In this document: positions 38,090-49,529 of the stretch, piece by piece | Numbering within the stretch: position 1 is the first letter of the stretch | How the letters are laid out: every line of letters begins with the position of its first letter | NCBI RefSeq assembly: GCF_003426025.1 | Contig: NZ_QJSH01000008.1 | Span: 62,001-126,000, forward strand | Length of the DNA stretch: 64,000 nt | DNA from: Paraliobacillus quinghaiensis | GTDB lineage: Bacteria > Bacillota > Bacilli > Bacillales > Amphibacillaceae | Direction: 5' to 3' | Translations under genes and position numbers: made by a program | The notes under the pieces: model-generated | Told to the model about the DNA's origin: nothing | The model's database searches: none | What the model saw: the letters and a program-made list of their open reading frames with translations, nothing else

Positions 38090-38368
38090 TTATTCTTCTT
38101 CCTCAGTGAGTGTGTTTAACATCTCTTCTACCATTTCCCACTCTTCATCTGATTCAATTTGAAATAATGCTAAATCATCTTCATTTTCCTTGTCTTCATA
38201 ACGAAAAGCAAATACTTCAACTTCTTCGTCATCCTTCTGATCAACAGGAACAACCGCAATATATGACTGTTCATTTGCGTCCACATCAAAGGTGAATAAC
38301 ACCTCAAATAAATGTTCTTCTCCATTTTCATCAGGAATAATAATTCTTTCTTTTTCTTCTAATGCCAT
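38090..38368 (-). CDS. yrzB: DUF1292 family protein YrzB
   Basis: This acidic 92-residue protein has a central stretch typical of DUF1292: HLFEVLFTFDVDANEQSYIA, then FAFRYEDKENEDDLALFQIE and EWEMVEEMLNTL. No function is established. The order ireB-ruvX-yrzB after alaS is widely conserved in Firmicutes. The ATG follows AATAGGAGGC. Confidence 0.9.
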   Translation of the reverse strand: MALEEKERIIIPDENGEEHLFEVLFTFDVDANEQSYIAVVPVDQKDDEEVEVFAFRYEDKENEDDLALFQIESDEEWEMVEEMLNTLTEEEE

Positions 38369-38383
38369 CTTTTTTGCCTCCTA

Positions 38384-38800
38384 TTATTGGTGAGAATCTA
38401 AATATCCTTGCAAAATCATTACTGCTGCCATTTTATCAATTACTTTCTTTCGCTTCTTTCGACTAACATCAGCCTCTAACAAAACACGTTCCGCTGCCAT
38501 TGTAGTTAATCGTTCATCCCACAAAGATACCTTTACAGCAAACTGTTCTTCGATATACTTTGCTATTCTTTGAGAAGCCTCTCCTCTTTCGCCAATCGAA
38601 CCATTCATGTTTTTAGGAAGTCCTATTACTACTTCCGTTATATCGTGTTCTTTAATAAGATCGGCAAGTTGATCCCTTACTGTTTGAAAATCATTTTCAT
38701 CCCAATAAAGTGTAGTAAGACCTTGAGCTGTCCAACCAAATGCATCACTTACGGCTATACCGATCGTTTTCGAACCGACATCTAACCCCATTTTTTTCAT
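38384..38800 (-). CDS. ruvX: Putative pre-16S rRNA nuclease / Holliday junction resolvase-like RuvX (YqgF)
   Basis: The 138-residue RNase H-fold protein has [16 protein letters not shown] with the first catalytic Asp, [13 protein letters not shown], and the late [16 protein letters not shown] and [14 protein letters not shown]. In E. coli YqgF matures the 16S rRNA 5' end; a role in recombination was proposed earlier. It begins two bases after the ireB stop, so translation is probably coupled. Confidence 0.94.
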   Translation of the reverse strand: MKKMGLDVGSKTIGIAVSDAFGWTAQGLTTLYWDENDFQTVRDQLADLIKEHDITEVVIGLPKNMNGSIGERGEASQRIAKYIEEQFAVKVSLWDERLTTMAAERVLLEADVSRKKRKKVIDKMAAVMILQGYLDSHQ

Positions 38801-38801
38801 A

Positions 38802-39068
38802 TTAAACCTCTTTGTGTTGTTCTAGGTAATACTTAACCAATTCTTCAATCAATTCGTCTCTTTCAATTCTTCTTATTAAATTTCGTGCATCTTTATATCT
38901 CGGAATGTAGGCTGGATCACCTGATAGCAAATAGCCGACAATTTGGTTTATTGGGTTATAACCTTTTTCTCGTAACGCCTCATAAACCGTTAATAATACT
39001 TCATTAACATTTTTATCAAAGGGTTCTTCTGGAAAATTAAATTTCATCGTCTTATCCATTGAGTCCAT
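38802..39068 (-). CDS. ireB: IreB family regulatory phosphoprotein (YrzL)
   Basis: This 88-residue protein matches the UPF0297/IreB family, with [40 protein letters not shown] and [18 protein letters not shown]. In Enterococcus IreB is a substrate of the PASTA kinase IreK and restrains cephalosporin resistance. Thr residues near the N-terminus (DKTMKFNF) are candidate phosphorylation sites. It lies about 100 bases after alaS and directly before ruvX. Confidence 0.93.
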   Translation of the reverse strand: MDSMDKTMKFNFPEEPFDKNVNEVLLTVYEALREKGYNPINQIVGYLLSGDPAYIPRYKDARNLIRRIERDELIEELVKYYLEQHKEV

Positions 39069-39164
39069 ACTTCACACCCACCTATTATTATTCTGAAATA
39101 TATTCATCATAACATATTACATACTTCTTTTGTCTATTATAGCTTTTTTATCCAAGAAAAACAC

Positions 39165-41801
39165 TTATTCTGTTATAGAGGCTATATATGTTTCTGCATG
39201 AGCTAATGCGTTGTTTAATTGATCTGGATTTTTACCTCCAGCCTGCGCCATATCAGGACGACCTCCACCGCCGCCACCACAGAGTTCTGCAGTTTCTTTT
39301 ATAAGTTTTCCAGCGTGGAATCCTTTCTCAATTAGATCTTTAGAGACACCTGCTGCTAGCTGTACTTTTCCATTGTTGACAGCTCCTAATAAAATAATAC
39401 CAGAATCTATCTTTTGTTTTAAATCATCAACCATACCACGTAATTGATTCATATCAGCTACATCCACTTGTTCTGCTAATAAAGAAACACCATTAACTTC
39501 TTTAATACGATCTAAAATTGATGTTGCTTCTAGGTTAGATAGTTTTTGACTTAATGAATCCTTTTCTTTTTGTAATTCTTTCATTTCTTGGAATAATCCA
39601 GTGATTCTTTGTGGCACTTGGTCTACTGATACTTTTAACAAACCTGCTGCTTCTTTTAAATGTTGTTGTTGCTTGCTAACGTATAAATAAGCTGATTTAC
39701 CAGTAGTTGCTTCTATTCGACGTGTACCAGCACCTATACCTGATTCAGTCGTGATTTTAAATAAACCAATCTCGGCAGTATTGATGACGTGACATCCACC
39801 ACACAATTCGATACTGTAATCATCAATCTTGACAACACGAACGATGTCACCATATTTCTCACCAAATAGAGCCATTGCCCCCATCTGCTTAGCTTCTTCA
39901 ATTGGATAGCTGCCAACCGATACAGGTAAGGAAGCCCATATTTTTTGATTCACTATTGTTTCAATTTGTTCAATCTCATCATCTGTAATTGCACTAAAGT
40001 GAGAAAAATCAAACCGTAATCGATCAGTTGCAACTAGAGAACCCGCCTGATTAACATGATCTCCCAAAACCTCTTTTAATGCTTGGTGCAGAATGTGAGT
40101 TGCGGTATGATTTTTTACAATTGACATACGTGCATCTCTGTCAACTACTGCTTTTACAGTGTCACCTTGTTTTAGTGTACCTTGCTTAACTGTTACACGG
40201 TGTAGATTCTGCCCTTTAGGCGTTTTTTGAACTGCTTCTACCCTTGCAGTTGCCTGATCTGTATATAACCAACCCTTATCAGCTATCTGCCCTCCACTTT
40301 CCGCATAGAAAGGTGTTTCTTTTAAGAGTAGATATACTTCCTCATTTACCGATTGCTCTACAATTTCTTTATCTTCTATAATAGTTGAGATTGTTGTGTC
40401 TACTTCTAAAGTGTCATACCCTACAAAAGTACTTTCGGCTGTTAAATCGCTGTATATGCTATCTTGTACTTGCATGGAGTCAACTTTTTGTCTTGCATTA
40501 CGAGCACGATCACGCTGCTTGTCCATTTCTTGCTTAAATCCTACTTCATCTATTGTAAACCCAGCTTCATTAATATATTCTTCAGTTAACTCTTTTGGGA
40601 ATCCATAAGTATCATACAATCTAAATACCTCTGTACCAGGAAACACCTTATTCCCTTGTTGCTTCTCTCTTTCAATGATTTCCTCTAAAATAGTTAAACC
40701 TTCATGTAATGTTTCATGGAATCTTTCTTCTTCTGTTTTAACCACATTTTTAATAAACGCTTGTTTCTTCTGTACATTTGGATAGAAAGCCTCCATGATT
40801 TCTCCAACTGTCGTGACCAATTGGAACATAAATGGCTTTTCTATTCCAATTTGTTTTGCAAATCGTACTGCTCTACGTAACAATCTTCTTAAAACATAAC
40901 CTCTACCTTCATTAGATGGTAGTGCACCATCAGCAATCGCAAATGCGACCGTACGAATGTGGTCAGAAATTACTTTATACGCTACGTCTGTTGTTTCATC
41001 TTTTCCATATTTAACTGTTGCAAGTTCTTCAACTTTTTTTATAATAGGTAAAAATAAATCAGTTTCGAAATTAGTTGGTGCATCTTGTATCACACAAACT
41101 ATACGCTCCAACCCCATACCTGTATCAATATTCTTCTTTGGTAAAGGTGTATACGTATCATCAGGATTATGATTGAATTGAGAAAATACAAGATTCCAGA
41201 TTTCTAAATACCTATTGTTTTCTCCACCTGGATACAGTTCTGGATCAGCAGGATCATTACCATATTCTTCTCCACGATCATAGAATATCTCTGTATTTGG
41301 CCCACTAGGTCCTTCTCCAATATCCCAAAAATTTTCCTCTAATCGTATGATTCTTTCTTCGGGAAGCTTGATTGTGTTCTTCCATAAATCATACGCTTCA
41401 TCGTCTTCCGGGTGGACAGTTACTGCAAGTTTCTCAGGATCAAAACCAATCCACTTCTTATCAGTTAAAAATTCCCATGCCCAAACAATTGCTTCTTCTT
41501 TAAAATAATCTCCTATAGAGAAGTTACCTAGCATTTCGAAAAAAGTATGGTGACGTGCGGTAAATCCAACATTTTCTATATCATTTGTTCGAATTGATTT
41601 CTGTGCATTAACAATTCTAGGATTATCTGGAATAACACGACCATCAAAATATTTTTTTAAAGTTGCAACACCACTATTAATCCACAATAATGTTGGATCT
41701 TCTTTTGGTACAAGTGATGCACTAGGTTCAACACTATGGCCTTTTTCTTTAAAAAAATCTAAAAAGAGTTGTCTTACTTCTGCTGACGTTTTCGATTGCA
41801 A
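39165..41801 (-). CDS. alaS: Alanyl-tRNA synthetase
   Basis: The 878-residue class II synthetase is full length. It has the catalytic domain ([20 protein letters not shown]), tRNA-recognition helices, the editing domain with [11 protein letters not shown] (two His) and the zinc-binding CGGCH (near residue 670), and the glycine-rich C-Ala region ([16 protein letters not shown]). It starts at TTG 41801 with GGAGGGC upstream. A T-box leader and consensus promoter precede it, so expression rises when tRNA-Ala is uncharged. Confidence 0.97.
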   Translation of the reverse strand: MQSKTSAEVRQLFLDFFKEKGHSVEPSASLVPKEDPTLLWINSGVATLKKYFDGRVIPDNPRIVNAQKSIRTNDIENVGFTARHHTFFEMLGNFSIGDYFKEEAIVWAWEFLTDKKWIGFDPEKLAVTVHPEDDEAYDLWKNTIKLPEERIIRLEENFWDIGEGPSGPNTEIFYDRGEEYGNDPADPELYPGGENNRYLEIWNLVFSQFNHNPDDTYTPLPKKNIDTGMGLERIVCVIQDAPTNFETDLFLPIIKKVEELATVKYGKDETTDVAYKVISDHIRTVAFAIADGALPSNEGRGYVLRRLLRRAVRFAKQIGIEKPFMFQLVTTVGEIMEAFYPNVQKKQAFIKNVVKTEEERFHETLHEGLTILEEIIEREKQQGNKVFPGTEVFRLYDTYGFPKELTEEYINEAGFTIDEVGFKQEMDKQRDRARNARQKVDSMQVQDSIYSDLTAESTFVGYDTLEVDTTISTIIEDKEIVEQSVNEEVYLLLKETPFYAESGGQIADKGWLYTDQATARVEAVQKTPKGQNLHRVTVKQGTLKQGDTVKAVVDRDARMSIVKNHTATHILHQALKEVLGDHVNQAGSLVATDRLRFDFSHFSAITDDEIEQIETIVNQKIWASLPVSVGSYPIEEAKQMGAMALFGEKYGDIVRVVKIDDYSIELCGGCHVINTAEIGLFKITTESGIGAGTRRIEATTGKSAYLYVSKQQQHLKEAAGLLKVSVDQVPQRITGLFQEMKELQKEKDSLSQKLSNLEATSILDRIKEVNGVSLLAEQVDVADMNQLRGMVDDLKQKIDSGIILLGAVNNGKVQLAAGVSKDLIEKGFHAGKLIKETAELCGGGGGGRPDMAQAGGKNPDQLNNALAHAETYIASITE

Positions 41802-41849
41802 TTTAATGCCCTCCTTGATTTTACGGTATGTATTGTATACTAAAAAACA

Positions 41850-42107
41850 TTAAAAAAGCTCCCATTCCTGCAATACATTTGCAGGGACGAGAACTAAACT
41901 ATCGCGGTACCACCCTGATTATGAATGAAATATCATCCATCACCTTTAAGCACTATAACGGCGTGTAACCGGCAGGAATTAACTGCACTCTGAACCTAGC
42001 TTCTGTGACCCTTCATTTAGGAATTCTTACAGCCTAAGGAAATCCTTCTCTTTTAATGGTCTGCCACATACTGATGGTCTTCTACGTTTTGCTTCATATT
42101 ACTATGC
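41850..42107 (-). promoter_or_regulatory. T-box leader of alaS
   Basis: The T-box sequence AGGGTGGTACCGCG lies at 41916-41903 on the minus strand, inside a roughly 260-base leader. A terminator hairpin (about 41893-41858) with a run of T follows. Uncharged tRNA-Ala should pair with the T-box and favour the antiterminator. I could not assign the specifier codon with confidence. Confidence 0.92.
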
Positions 42108-42113
42108 TAGGAT

Positions 42114-42142
42114 ATTATAGATAAAATTGTGGAATCTGTCAA
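42114..42142 (-). promoter_or_regulatory. Consensus sigma-A promoter of alaS
   Basis: TTGACA (42142-42137), a 17-base spacer and TATAAT (42119-42114) on the minus strand match the consensus perfectly. The -35 box overlaps the last codons of the upstream AI-2E family gene. Confidence 0.93.
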
Positions 42143-43215
42143 TTAGGTGACTTGAAATCCTTTATATGGTGAATGATCACTTTTAGCACTGTTGCAAGTG
42201 GAATAGCAACAATCATTCCAATTACCCCTGCTATTTCTCCACCAATTAATAATGCAAAGATGATTATGATTGGATGTAGATGAACACTTTTCCCTACAAT
42301 ATAAGGAGACAGCAAATTTCCTTCTATTAATTGAACCACAATCACACCTATAACAACATAGATCACTTGTTTCACAGACATGGTAAATGCAATAATCACC
42401 GCAGGAACAGCACCAATAATCGGACCAAAGTAAGGTATAATATTCGTAATCCCCATCAAGATAGCAAGTATTATTGGATATTTCATATGAATGATTAGAA
42501 GAATTATATAAGTGGTTAGTCCAACAAATAAACAAACTAGCAATTGTCCCCTAATATATCCGCCTAAACTTTTATTAATGTCAGGCCATAAAGCTTTACT
42601 ATTTTCTCGATATCTTTTAGGTATAAGTTTCCAAGCAGTTGATTTAATTAGTTTATAATCTTTTAACATATAAAAAACTAGAACTGGTATTACTGCAATA
42701 ATAACAAACAAATCAAATATTTTTGTGACATTTTTCAAGCTACTAGTTATACGTTGACTTAAGAAATCTTCTAGTTGATTAAAAAATAGATCCATTCTGT
42801 CATGAAATGTTTCTGGTAGAAAAGAGGTACTCTCATATATTTGATAAATTGTTGTACGATATGTATGAATAAATTTCGGTAAATTCTCTTGTAAATCTCT
42901 TAATTGAGATATGAAATCTGGGTAAATTAGATAACCTAAATAACCCAAACCACCAAAAAATACAAGGTAAATAAGTGTAATTGCTAACCAACGTGGTATT
43001 CGATAGTTGTGTATCTTTTCAACAAATGGATGTAACAAAAAAGCGATGATTCCTGCTAGTAAAAATGGCGTAACAATATGCCATATACTAGTTAACACCG
43101 TTTGATAAAATGGGAAGAGCGTCATTAGCAAATAGACAAATAAAAGTAACAAAATCCCACATATAATCCAAAACAACCAGCGTATTACTCTATTTTGACT
43201 AAACATTTGCAACAA
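42139..43215 (-). CDS. yrrI: AI-2E family transporter (YrrI)
   Basis: This 358-residue polytopic membrane protein has about seven or eight hydrophobic segments. It includes the family features LLAGIIAFLLHPFVEKI near the N-terminus and GITNIIPYFGPIIGAVPAV and IVGKSVHLHPIIIIFALLIG in the second half. Members export or exchange diverse substrates, and AI-2 transport is not implied by sequence alone. The start is TTG 43215 or ATG 43206 after AAGGAG. It lies upstream of alaS, as yrrI does in B. subtilis. Confidence 0.9.
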   Translation of the reverse strand: MLQMFSQNRVIRWLFWIICGILLLLFVYLLMTLFPFYQTVLTSIWHIVTPFLLAGIIAFLLHPFVEKIHNYRIPRWLAITLIYLVFFGGLGYLGYLIYPDFISQLRDLQENLPKFIHTYRTTIYQIYESTSFLPETFHDRMDLFFNQLEDFLSQRITSSLKNVTKIFDLFVIIAVIPVLVFYMLKDYKLIKSTAWKLIPKRYRENSKALWPDINKSLGGYIRGQLLVCLFVGLTTYIILLIIHMKYPIILAILMGITNIIPYFGPIIGAVPAVIIAFTMSVKQVIYVVIGVIVVQLIEGNLLSPYIVGKSVHLHPIIIIFALLIGGEIAGVIGMIVAIPLATVLKVIIHHIKDFKSPN

Positions 43216-43254
43216 AACTCCTTATACCGAATGGCTACTAGTTTATACATGCAT

Positions 43255-43443
43255 TCAATAGCCCATCTTTCTATCTTCTTCTGTAAAAATATCATTTAAC
43301 GAACTAAGTGATCCATCTTCTTCTACTTCATGCATATCAAATACACCATCAGTCGCTGTTAATTCAATAAAACAACCCCAACAATAATAATGTTGGTTAC
43401 CTATCTTCCCTATGTTTTTACTTTTACAATTTGGACAATACAT
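43255..43443 (-). CDS. Small zinc-ribbon protein of unknown function
   Basis: The 62-residue protein starts MYCPNCKSKNIGKIGNQHYY and continues CWGCFIELTA, giving two CxxC-type pairs (Cys3/Cys6 and Cys22/Cys25) that should bind zinc, then an acidic tail. I do not recognise a named function. The ATG has AAAGGAGAGC upstream, and it precedes yrrI by 39 bases, so the two are likely cotranscribed. Confidence 0.8.
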   Translation of the reverse strand: MYCPNCKSKNIGKIGNQHYYCWGCFIELTATDGVFDMHEVEEDGSLSSLNDIFTEEDRKMGY

Positions 43444-43512
43444 TAATTCTGCTCTCCTTTAGACAAAACTATTATTGTTAGTTTTTCCAATTGGCAAAAA
43501 TTTTATACAAAA

Positions 43513-43545
43513 AAAGCGCCATATATCCAGGATACATGGCGCTTT
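43513..43545 (-). terminator. Terminator of recD2
   Basis: AAAGCGCCAT..TATCC and GGATACATGGCGCTTT pair with almost no loop; on the minus strand TTTTTTTGT follows. It lies about 155 bases after recD2, beyond a mobile-element relic. Confidence 0.8.
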
Positions 43546-43658
43546 CTTTCTTTCTTTTAAACATGAGTTTTAAGAAATGTTTATTTAAAAGATCAATCTA
43601 TTCCGGTGTACTATGTCCACTCATTTTAATAAGATATTTATGTCAGATACAAGATTGC

Positions 43659-43699
43659 TTGAAACTACTCGACTGAAGTCACGGGTTTTCTCGGGTTTT
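43659..43699 (-). mobile_element. Minimal end-to-end relic of the IS200/IS605-type element
   Basis: TTGAAACTACTCG resembles the right end (TTGAACTACTCGG) and ACTGAAGTCACGGGT with TTCTCGGGT resembles the left end (ACTGAAGTCACGAGT, TTCTCGGCT). The element appears reduced to about 40 bases where the two ends are fused. It sits against the recD2 stop codon. Confidence 0.6.
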
Positions 43700-46036
43700 T
43701 TATAAAAAATCATATGGTGATAATGCTTCTTCTTCATTATCCTGACCTTCTTCTATATTTTGCGGTTCGTCTTTTTTAAGAATTAAAATTAACTTGTCTG
43801 CTAGTGTTGTATAACGTCTGTTCGTATCTACTTCTTGCGTGCCAGATAGGAATGCCTGCTTACTACCACAAAGAATCAAAGACTTTTTCGCACGAGTTAC
43901 AGCTGTATATAATAAATTCTTACGTAACATACGGCGGTAACTTGGCACTACTGGTAATACCACAATTGGAAACTCACTACCTTGCGATTTATGAATCGAA
44001 ATACAATAAGCATGCATTAAATTTAATAGATCTTTTCTCTCATAGACAACTTCTTTATCATCAAACAGAACAACAACCTGTTCCACTTGATCGACGTTTT
44101 CATCTTCCTGAAATATAGCTACTATCTCACCAATATCACCATTAAAGACACCATCTTCTGGTTGATTGACTAACTGAATAACCTTATCTCCTTTACGATA
44201 AATAACGTCTTTTGTGCGAAGCTCCCTCCGGCCCTTCTGTTTCGGATTGATTAGTTTTTGTATTTCCTCATTCAATCGATGAATACCAGCCTCTGATCGA
44301 TACATTGGGGCAAGCACCTGGATATCTTTGAGTTCTACCCCTTTTTCATATGCTTTTGTAACAATCTGCTTTACAACATCTACCACATGACTCTCATTGC
44401 AACCAATAAAATTAAAATCGTTTGCTTTTTGTAGTGATTCGGTTGTAGATTGATTTTGCTTCATTTCATGTGCTAATTGAATTATTTTAGATCCTTCTTT
44501 TTGACGATATACTTCTTCTAATTTAACAGCAACAACCTGCTTACTAAGTAGTAAATCAGCTAGTACTTGACCTGGACCAACTGATGGTAGTTGATCCTCA
44601 TCCCCTACGATTAGAACTTGCATTTCATTCGGGATTGCTTTAAACAATTGATTAGCTAAAAAGACATCTACCATCGAAAATTCATCAATTACTAATAGTT
44701 TTCCAGCTAACTGGTTATCTTCGTCTTTTTCAAAACTCTCGTTTCCATCCCACCCTAATAAACGATGAATTGTAACAGCAGGTAAGCCCGTAGATTCATT
44801 GATTCGTTTCGCTGCGCGGCCTGTTGGCGCAGTTAACACTACAGGAAATTGCGATTTATTATCATATGAATCAATATCTAGAGATATATCATGTAACGCA
44901 CTATAAGCCTTAATAATCCCATTTATCACTGTTGTCTTACCTGTACCTGGACCACCAGTTAAAATCATCACTTTCTCTGCTAGCGCGCGTTCTATTGCAT
45001 AAAACTGTTCTTTACCATAACTAAGAACTTCTTCTTCTTCAATTTGCCCAACAATTTTCATCAATTCAGCATCAACAACTTCTTCTTCAATCTTTTTATC
45101 TAGAATTCGCTTCAACTGTGTGCAAAATCCTGCTTCTGCATAATATAGCGGCGGTAAATATACTCTTTCCTCTTCTTCGATAATTAATTGTTTTTCAGTA
45201 TTTAACGCTAGAAGCTCTGCTTGAATCTCTTCTCTCTGAATATGGTAACGATGGGCTTGAATTAAACGCATGGTTAAATCAATTAATTCTGTAATAGGTA
45301 GATAGACATGTCCCGCTTGTGTGGATTCTTGTAAACAAAACATACATCCAGCTTGAATCCGACTTGGATGGTTCATTGCGATATTATGCTGCGCTGCTAC
45401 TTCGTCCGCACGTAGAAAACCAAAGCCTTCTATATCAAAAACATATTGATATGGATTTGTTTCTAAGACATTAACAGCTTCATCTTTATAAATTTGGTAT
45501 ATTTTTTGTGCCATTTTCAGACCAAATCCATACTTAGAAAGATGAACAACAATATGTTCAAAACCTTGATGTTCTTGTAGATTCCGATGTAACCCTTCTG
45601 CTCTTTCTTTTGTTAATCCTTTAATATCATCCAAAACGGTTGGATTTTTTAAAATTTTAGATACAGCTGTTTCTCCAAGTTTTTTTACAATCCTTTTTGC
45701 TGTTTTTTTACCAATTCCATAAAATAAATCACTTGATAAATAGGCAACTAATCCTTCTTCTGTATCTGGCACATAGCGTTGATAGCTTTCTACTTGATAC
45801 TGTAAGCCAAATTTTTTATGCTCAATAAAGTTTCCTTTAAAGACATAGGGTTCACCAGGGTTTAATTGATTAAAGTAACCTTTAATCACCACTTCTTTTT
45901 CAGAGAACGATTCATTGGTTTGAAGCACTTTAACTTTAGCGATGGAAAAATGTTCTTGATGATTAGTGAAAATCATATGAATTAGTTCCCCTTTTATATA
46001 ATTTTCTTCCACCTTATTATAATTTTCCTCCATCAT
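43700..46036 (-). CDS. recD2: ATP-dependent RecD2 DNA helicase
   Basis: The 778-residue superfamily 1B 5'-3' helicase has a long N-terminal domain with helix-hairpin-helix segments (LFYGIGKKTAKRIVKKLGE), Walker A ILTGGPGTGKTTVI (near residue 352), Walker B LVIDEFSMVD, VGDEDQLPSVGPG, and the final HKSQGSEFPIVVLPV and YTAVTRAKK motifs. RecD2 acts in repair and replication-fork stability outside RecBCD. Two adjacent ATGs follow AGGGGAG. It follows the TPR gene by 20 bases. Confidence 0.95.
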   Translation of the reverse strand: MMEENYNKVEENYIKGELIHMIFTNHQEHFSIAKVKVLQTNESFSEKEVVIKGYFNQLNPGEPYVFKGNFIEHKKFGLQYQVESYQRYVPDTEEGLVAYLSSDLFYGIGKKTAKRIVKKLGETAVSKILKNPTVLDDIKGLTKERAEGLHRNLQEHQGFEHIVVHLSKYGFGLKMAQKIYQIYKDEAVNVLETNPYQYVFDIEGFGFLRADEVAAQHNIAMNHPSRIQAGCMFCLQESTQAGHVYLPITELIDLTMRLIQAHRYHIQREEIQAELLALNTEKQLIIEEEERVYLPPLYYAEAGFCTQLKRILDKKIEEEVVDAELMKIVGQIEEEEVLSYGKEQFYAIERALAEKVMILTGGPGTGKTTVINGIIKAYSALHDISLDIDSYDNKSQFPVVLTAPTGRAAKRINESTGLPAVTIHRLLGWDGNESFEKDEDNQLAGKLLVIDEFSMVDVFLANQLFKAIPNEMQVLIVGDEDQLPSVGPGQVLADLLLSKQVVAVKLEEVYRQKEGSKIIQLAHEMKQNQSTTESLQKANDFNFIGCNESHVVDVVKQIVTKAYEKGVELKDIQVLAPMYRSEAGIHRLNEEIQKLINPKQKGRRELRTKDVIYRKGDKVIQLVNQPEDGVFNGDIGEIVAIFQEDENVDQVEQVVVLFDDKEVVYERKDLLNLMHAYCISIHKSQGSEFPIVVLPVVPSYRRMLRKNLLYTAVTRAKKSLILCGSKQAFLSGTQEVDTNRRYTTLADKLILILKKDEPQNIEEGQDNEEEALSPYDFL

Positions 46037-46055
46037 TAAAGTACTCCCCTACTAA

Positions 46056-46724
46056 TTATTGTTTTGACTGTTCAATCAAAGTCTCAACCGTCGCTTTAGT
46101 CTCTGCTGCTAAAACGTGGTCCGGCTGAATATCTACTGCTGTTGATAGGTGCGTTAATGCTTTCTCAACATCATCTTTAAACAAATAGGCAACACCCAGA
46201 TTATAATGGGCATCACTATGTTTTGGATCAAGCTCTAACACAGTTTCAAATGTTTCTTTCGCTAATTTAATTTGATCCGTTTGCGCTAAAGCTAGACCAT
46301 ATTGAAATAAAATCGCTTCATCTTTTGGATTTAACTCTTTTGCTCGTTGGAAATATGCTAGAGAAAGTTTATTATATTCTTGTTGCTGAAGTGCCATACC
46401 TAGCATAAAATAAACATCAGCTTCTTCTAACCCACTATCAATTGCCTTTTGGTAATAGGTTTGAGCCTGTTTAAAATCATCTTGTTCAAAATAGAGATTT
46501 CCAAGTCCATAATATGCTGTCCCTGCTTTTTCATCTAAAGTAATTGCCTTCTCAAAAAAAAGTTTAGCTCTTTCTGCATCATTCATATGTAATAATAAGT
46601 TACCAAAATTAATATACCCTACTGGATCTTTAGGAGACTCTTCAATAACCTCATTAAAACAACTTGCTGCCTCTTCAAATTTACCTTCTTGCATATATTC
46701 AATTCCTTGATTTGTTTTCTCCAT
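46056..46724 (-). CDS. yrrB: Tetratricopeptide repeat protein (YrrB)
   Basis: This 222-residue protein consists of six TPR units in tandem, with recurrent patterns such as GYINFGNLLLHMNDAERAKL, AYYGLGNLYFEQDDFKQAQT and AHYNLGVAYLFKDDVEKALT. It should be a cytoplasmic protein-interaction scaffold. Its partners are unknown; it lies between mnmA and recD2, as yrrB does in B. subtilis. There is no signal peptide. Confidence 0.9.
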   Translation of the reverse strand: MEKTNQGIEYMQEGKFEEAASCFNEVIEESPKDPVGYINFGNLLLHMNDAERAKLFFEKAITLDEKAGTAYYGLGNLYFEQDDFKQAQTYYQKAIDSGLEEADVYFMLGMALQQQEYNKLSLAYFQRAKELNPKDEAILFQYGLALAQTDQIKLAKETFETVLELDPKHSDAHYNLGVAYLFKDDVEKALTHLSTAVDIQPDHVLAAETKATVETLIEQSKQ

Positions 46725-46754
46725 GCTGTCCCTTCTTTCTAACTTTATTATACA

Positions 46755-46790
46755 GAAAAATACAGAACAAATGGTAGTCTGTTCTGTATT
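46755..46790 (-). terminator. Terminator of iscS-mnmA
   Basis: AATACAGAAC (46759) and GTTCTGTATT (46781) form a 10-base stem; on the minus strand TTTTTC follows. It lies ten bases after the mnmA stop. Confidence 0.8.
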
Positions 46791-46799
46791 TTTAATCCA

Positions 46800-47921
<1,122 letters not shown>

Positions 47922-47929
47922 CTATCTAC

Positions 47930-49072
47930 TTATGATGCTAATCTATTTACAATAGCCCCTACTTTTGTAGCAGCCTCTATTATTTGTTTCTCATTATTTG
48001 CTAAGCCAAAGCTAAATCGAATCGAATTAACAGTTCGCTCATCCTCACTTCCAAACATTTCAGATAAAACATGTGACGGCTCTATTGATCCTGCTGTACA
48101 AGCACTTCCACTTGAAACTGCAATTCCTGCTAAGTCAAAGTTCATTAGTAAAGATTCTACATTCGTTCCAGGAAAGCTAATATTCACAATCGTCGGAACC
48201 AGTTGTTCTTCTTCACCATTAATAGCAAAATCCAAGTTTAATTCTTTTAAAGTTTCCAAAAATGTTTGTTTATAAGACTGATATTTACGTAATCGTTGAT
48301 CTTTTTCACCTGCAATTAATTCAATTGCTTTTTTAAACCCAACAATGTTTGCTACATTTTCGGTACCTGGACGACGTTTCCGTTCTTGTTCTCCACCGAA
48401 TTGGATCGTATTAATTTGTACTCCATCCCTTATATACAGAAAACCGACACCTTTAGGACCATTAACTTTATGAGATGAAACTGTTAATAAATCAACATTT
48501 AATACATTCACATCAAGATCACAAATACCATATGCCTGAACAGCATCAGTATGGAAATAAGCTTGATGATCTATAAGCAATTCCCCAATTTCTTGAATAG
48601 GCTGCTTAACTCCCGTTTCATTATTAACCATCATTACAGATACTAGGATTGTTTGGTCTGTCAAAGCATCACGTAAATCTTTAACAGATACTTGACCTGA
48701 TTGTTGTACAGGTAAGTACGTAACCTCGAACCCCTGTTTTTCCAAAGATTCAGCAGTCCGTAAAGTAGCATGGTGCTCTATTACCGTCGTTATTATGTGG
48801 TTCCCTTTACTTTTATTAGCCCAAGCTGTTCCAAGTAAAGCTATATTATCTGCCTCAGTACCACCACTAGTAAAGATAATATTTTTTTCATTTGCATGTA
48901 TACTTGATGCCGCAACACTTCTTGCTTGATCTAGTAACTGTCTTGCTTTTCGTCCATATTGATGAATACTTGACGGGTTTCCAAATGTTTGTTTCATTAC
49001 TGGTAGCATCGCTTCTATCACATCAGGATGGACTGGTGAAGTTGCAGCATGGTCCAAATAAATAGCATCCAT
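47930..49072 (-). CDS. iscS: Cysteine desulfurase (IscS/YrvO type)
   Basis: This 380-residue PLP enzyme has the cofactor Lys in LTVSSHKVNGPKGVGF (near residue 203), a His-rich EHHATLRT motif and the catalytic Cys in VSSGSACTAGSIEPSH (near 325). As a group I desulfurase next to mnmA it most likely feeds tRNA 2-thiolation; YrvO of B. subtilis does this. It lies 37 bases after cymR and shares its direction. Confidence 0.94.
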   Translation of the reverse strand: MDAIYLDHAATSPVHPDVIEAMLPVMKQTFGNPSSIHQYGRKARQLLDQARSVAASSIHANEKNIIFTSGGTEADNIALLGTAWANKSKGNHIITTVIEHHATLRTAESLEKQGFEVTYLPVQQSGQVSVKDLRDALTDQTILVSVMMVNNETGVKQPIQEIGELLIDHQAYFHTDAVQAYGICDLDVNVLNVDLLTVSSHKVNGPKGVGFLYIRDGVQINTIQFGGEQERKRRPGTENVANIVGFKKAIELIAGEKDQRLRKYQSYKQTFLETLKELNLDFAINGEEEQLVPTIVNISFPGTNVESLLMNFDLAGIAVSSGSACTAGSIEPSHVLSEMFGSEDERTVNSIRFSFGLANNEKQIIEAATKVGAIVNRLAS

Positions 49073-49109
49073 AATTGTGCCTTCTTTCCAGTTCTATTTC
49101 ATTTAATAA

Positions 49110-49529
49110 TTAGATGTAAAACATATAAGGTTCTTGACTATCATCTTCTCCATGTTTACTTAAATCGTCCAATGTAGTTGTATCCAATACATCTTTAACC
49201 GCATCGCGGATTCGCATCCACAATGCTTGTTTAGCAGGTTCTTCATCTTCAATACCTTCTACAGGTGTAATCGGTCCTTCTAAAATCCGAATAACATCAC
49301 CTGCAGTAATTTCTTTCGAATCCTTTGCTAACATATAGCCTCCATATGCTCCTCGAACACTTCTTACCAAACCTGCATTTCGTAATGGTGGTACGAGCTG
49401 CTCAAGATAATGCTCTGATAGGTTATTATCTTGAGCAATCGTTTTTAAAGATACCGGACCATCTCCAACCCGCTTCGCTAACTCAATCATTACTGTTAAG
49501 CCATAGCGACCTTTCGTTGAGATTTTCAT
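49110..49529 (-). CDS. cymR: Rrf2-family cysteine metabolism repressor CymR
   Basis: The 139-residue regulator has the Rrf2 winged helix (MKISTKGRYGLTVMIELAKR, SLKTIAQDNNLSEHYLEQL, VRGAYGGYMLAKD). It has no Cys at all, so it cannot hold an Fe-S cluster like IscR; this is the hallmark of CymR, which represses sulfur-uptake genes together with CysK. It heads the cymR-iscS-mnmA unit and is divergent from rarA; the 49530-49796 gap must hold both promoters. Confidence 0.92.
   Translation of the reverse strand: MKISTKGRYGLTVMIELAKRVGDGPVSLKTIAQDNNLSEHYLEQLVPPLRNAGLVRSVRGAYGGYMLAKDSKEITAGDVIRILEGPITPVEGIEDEEPAKQALWMRIRDAVKDVLDTTTLDDLSKHGEDDSQEPYMFYI

Noticed and set aside
42143-42535. Cys/Trp/Ser-rich minus-strand frame in a different phase inside yrrI
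   Set aside because: Its composition is that of an out-of-frame membrane protein gene; yrrI itself is well supported.
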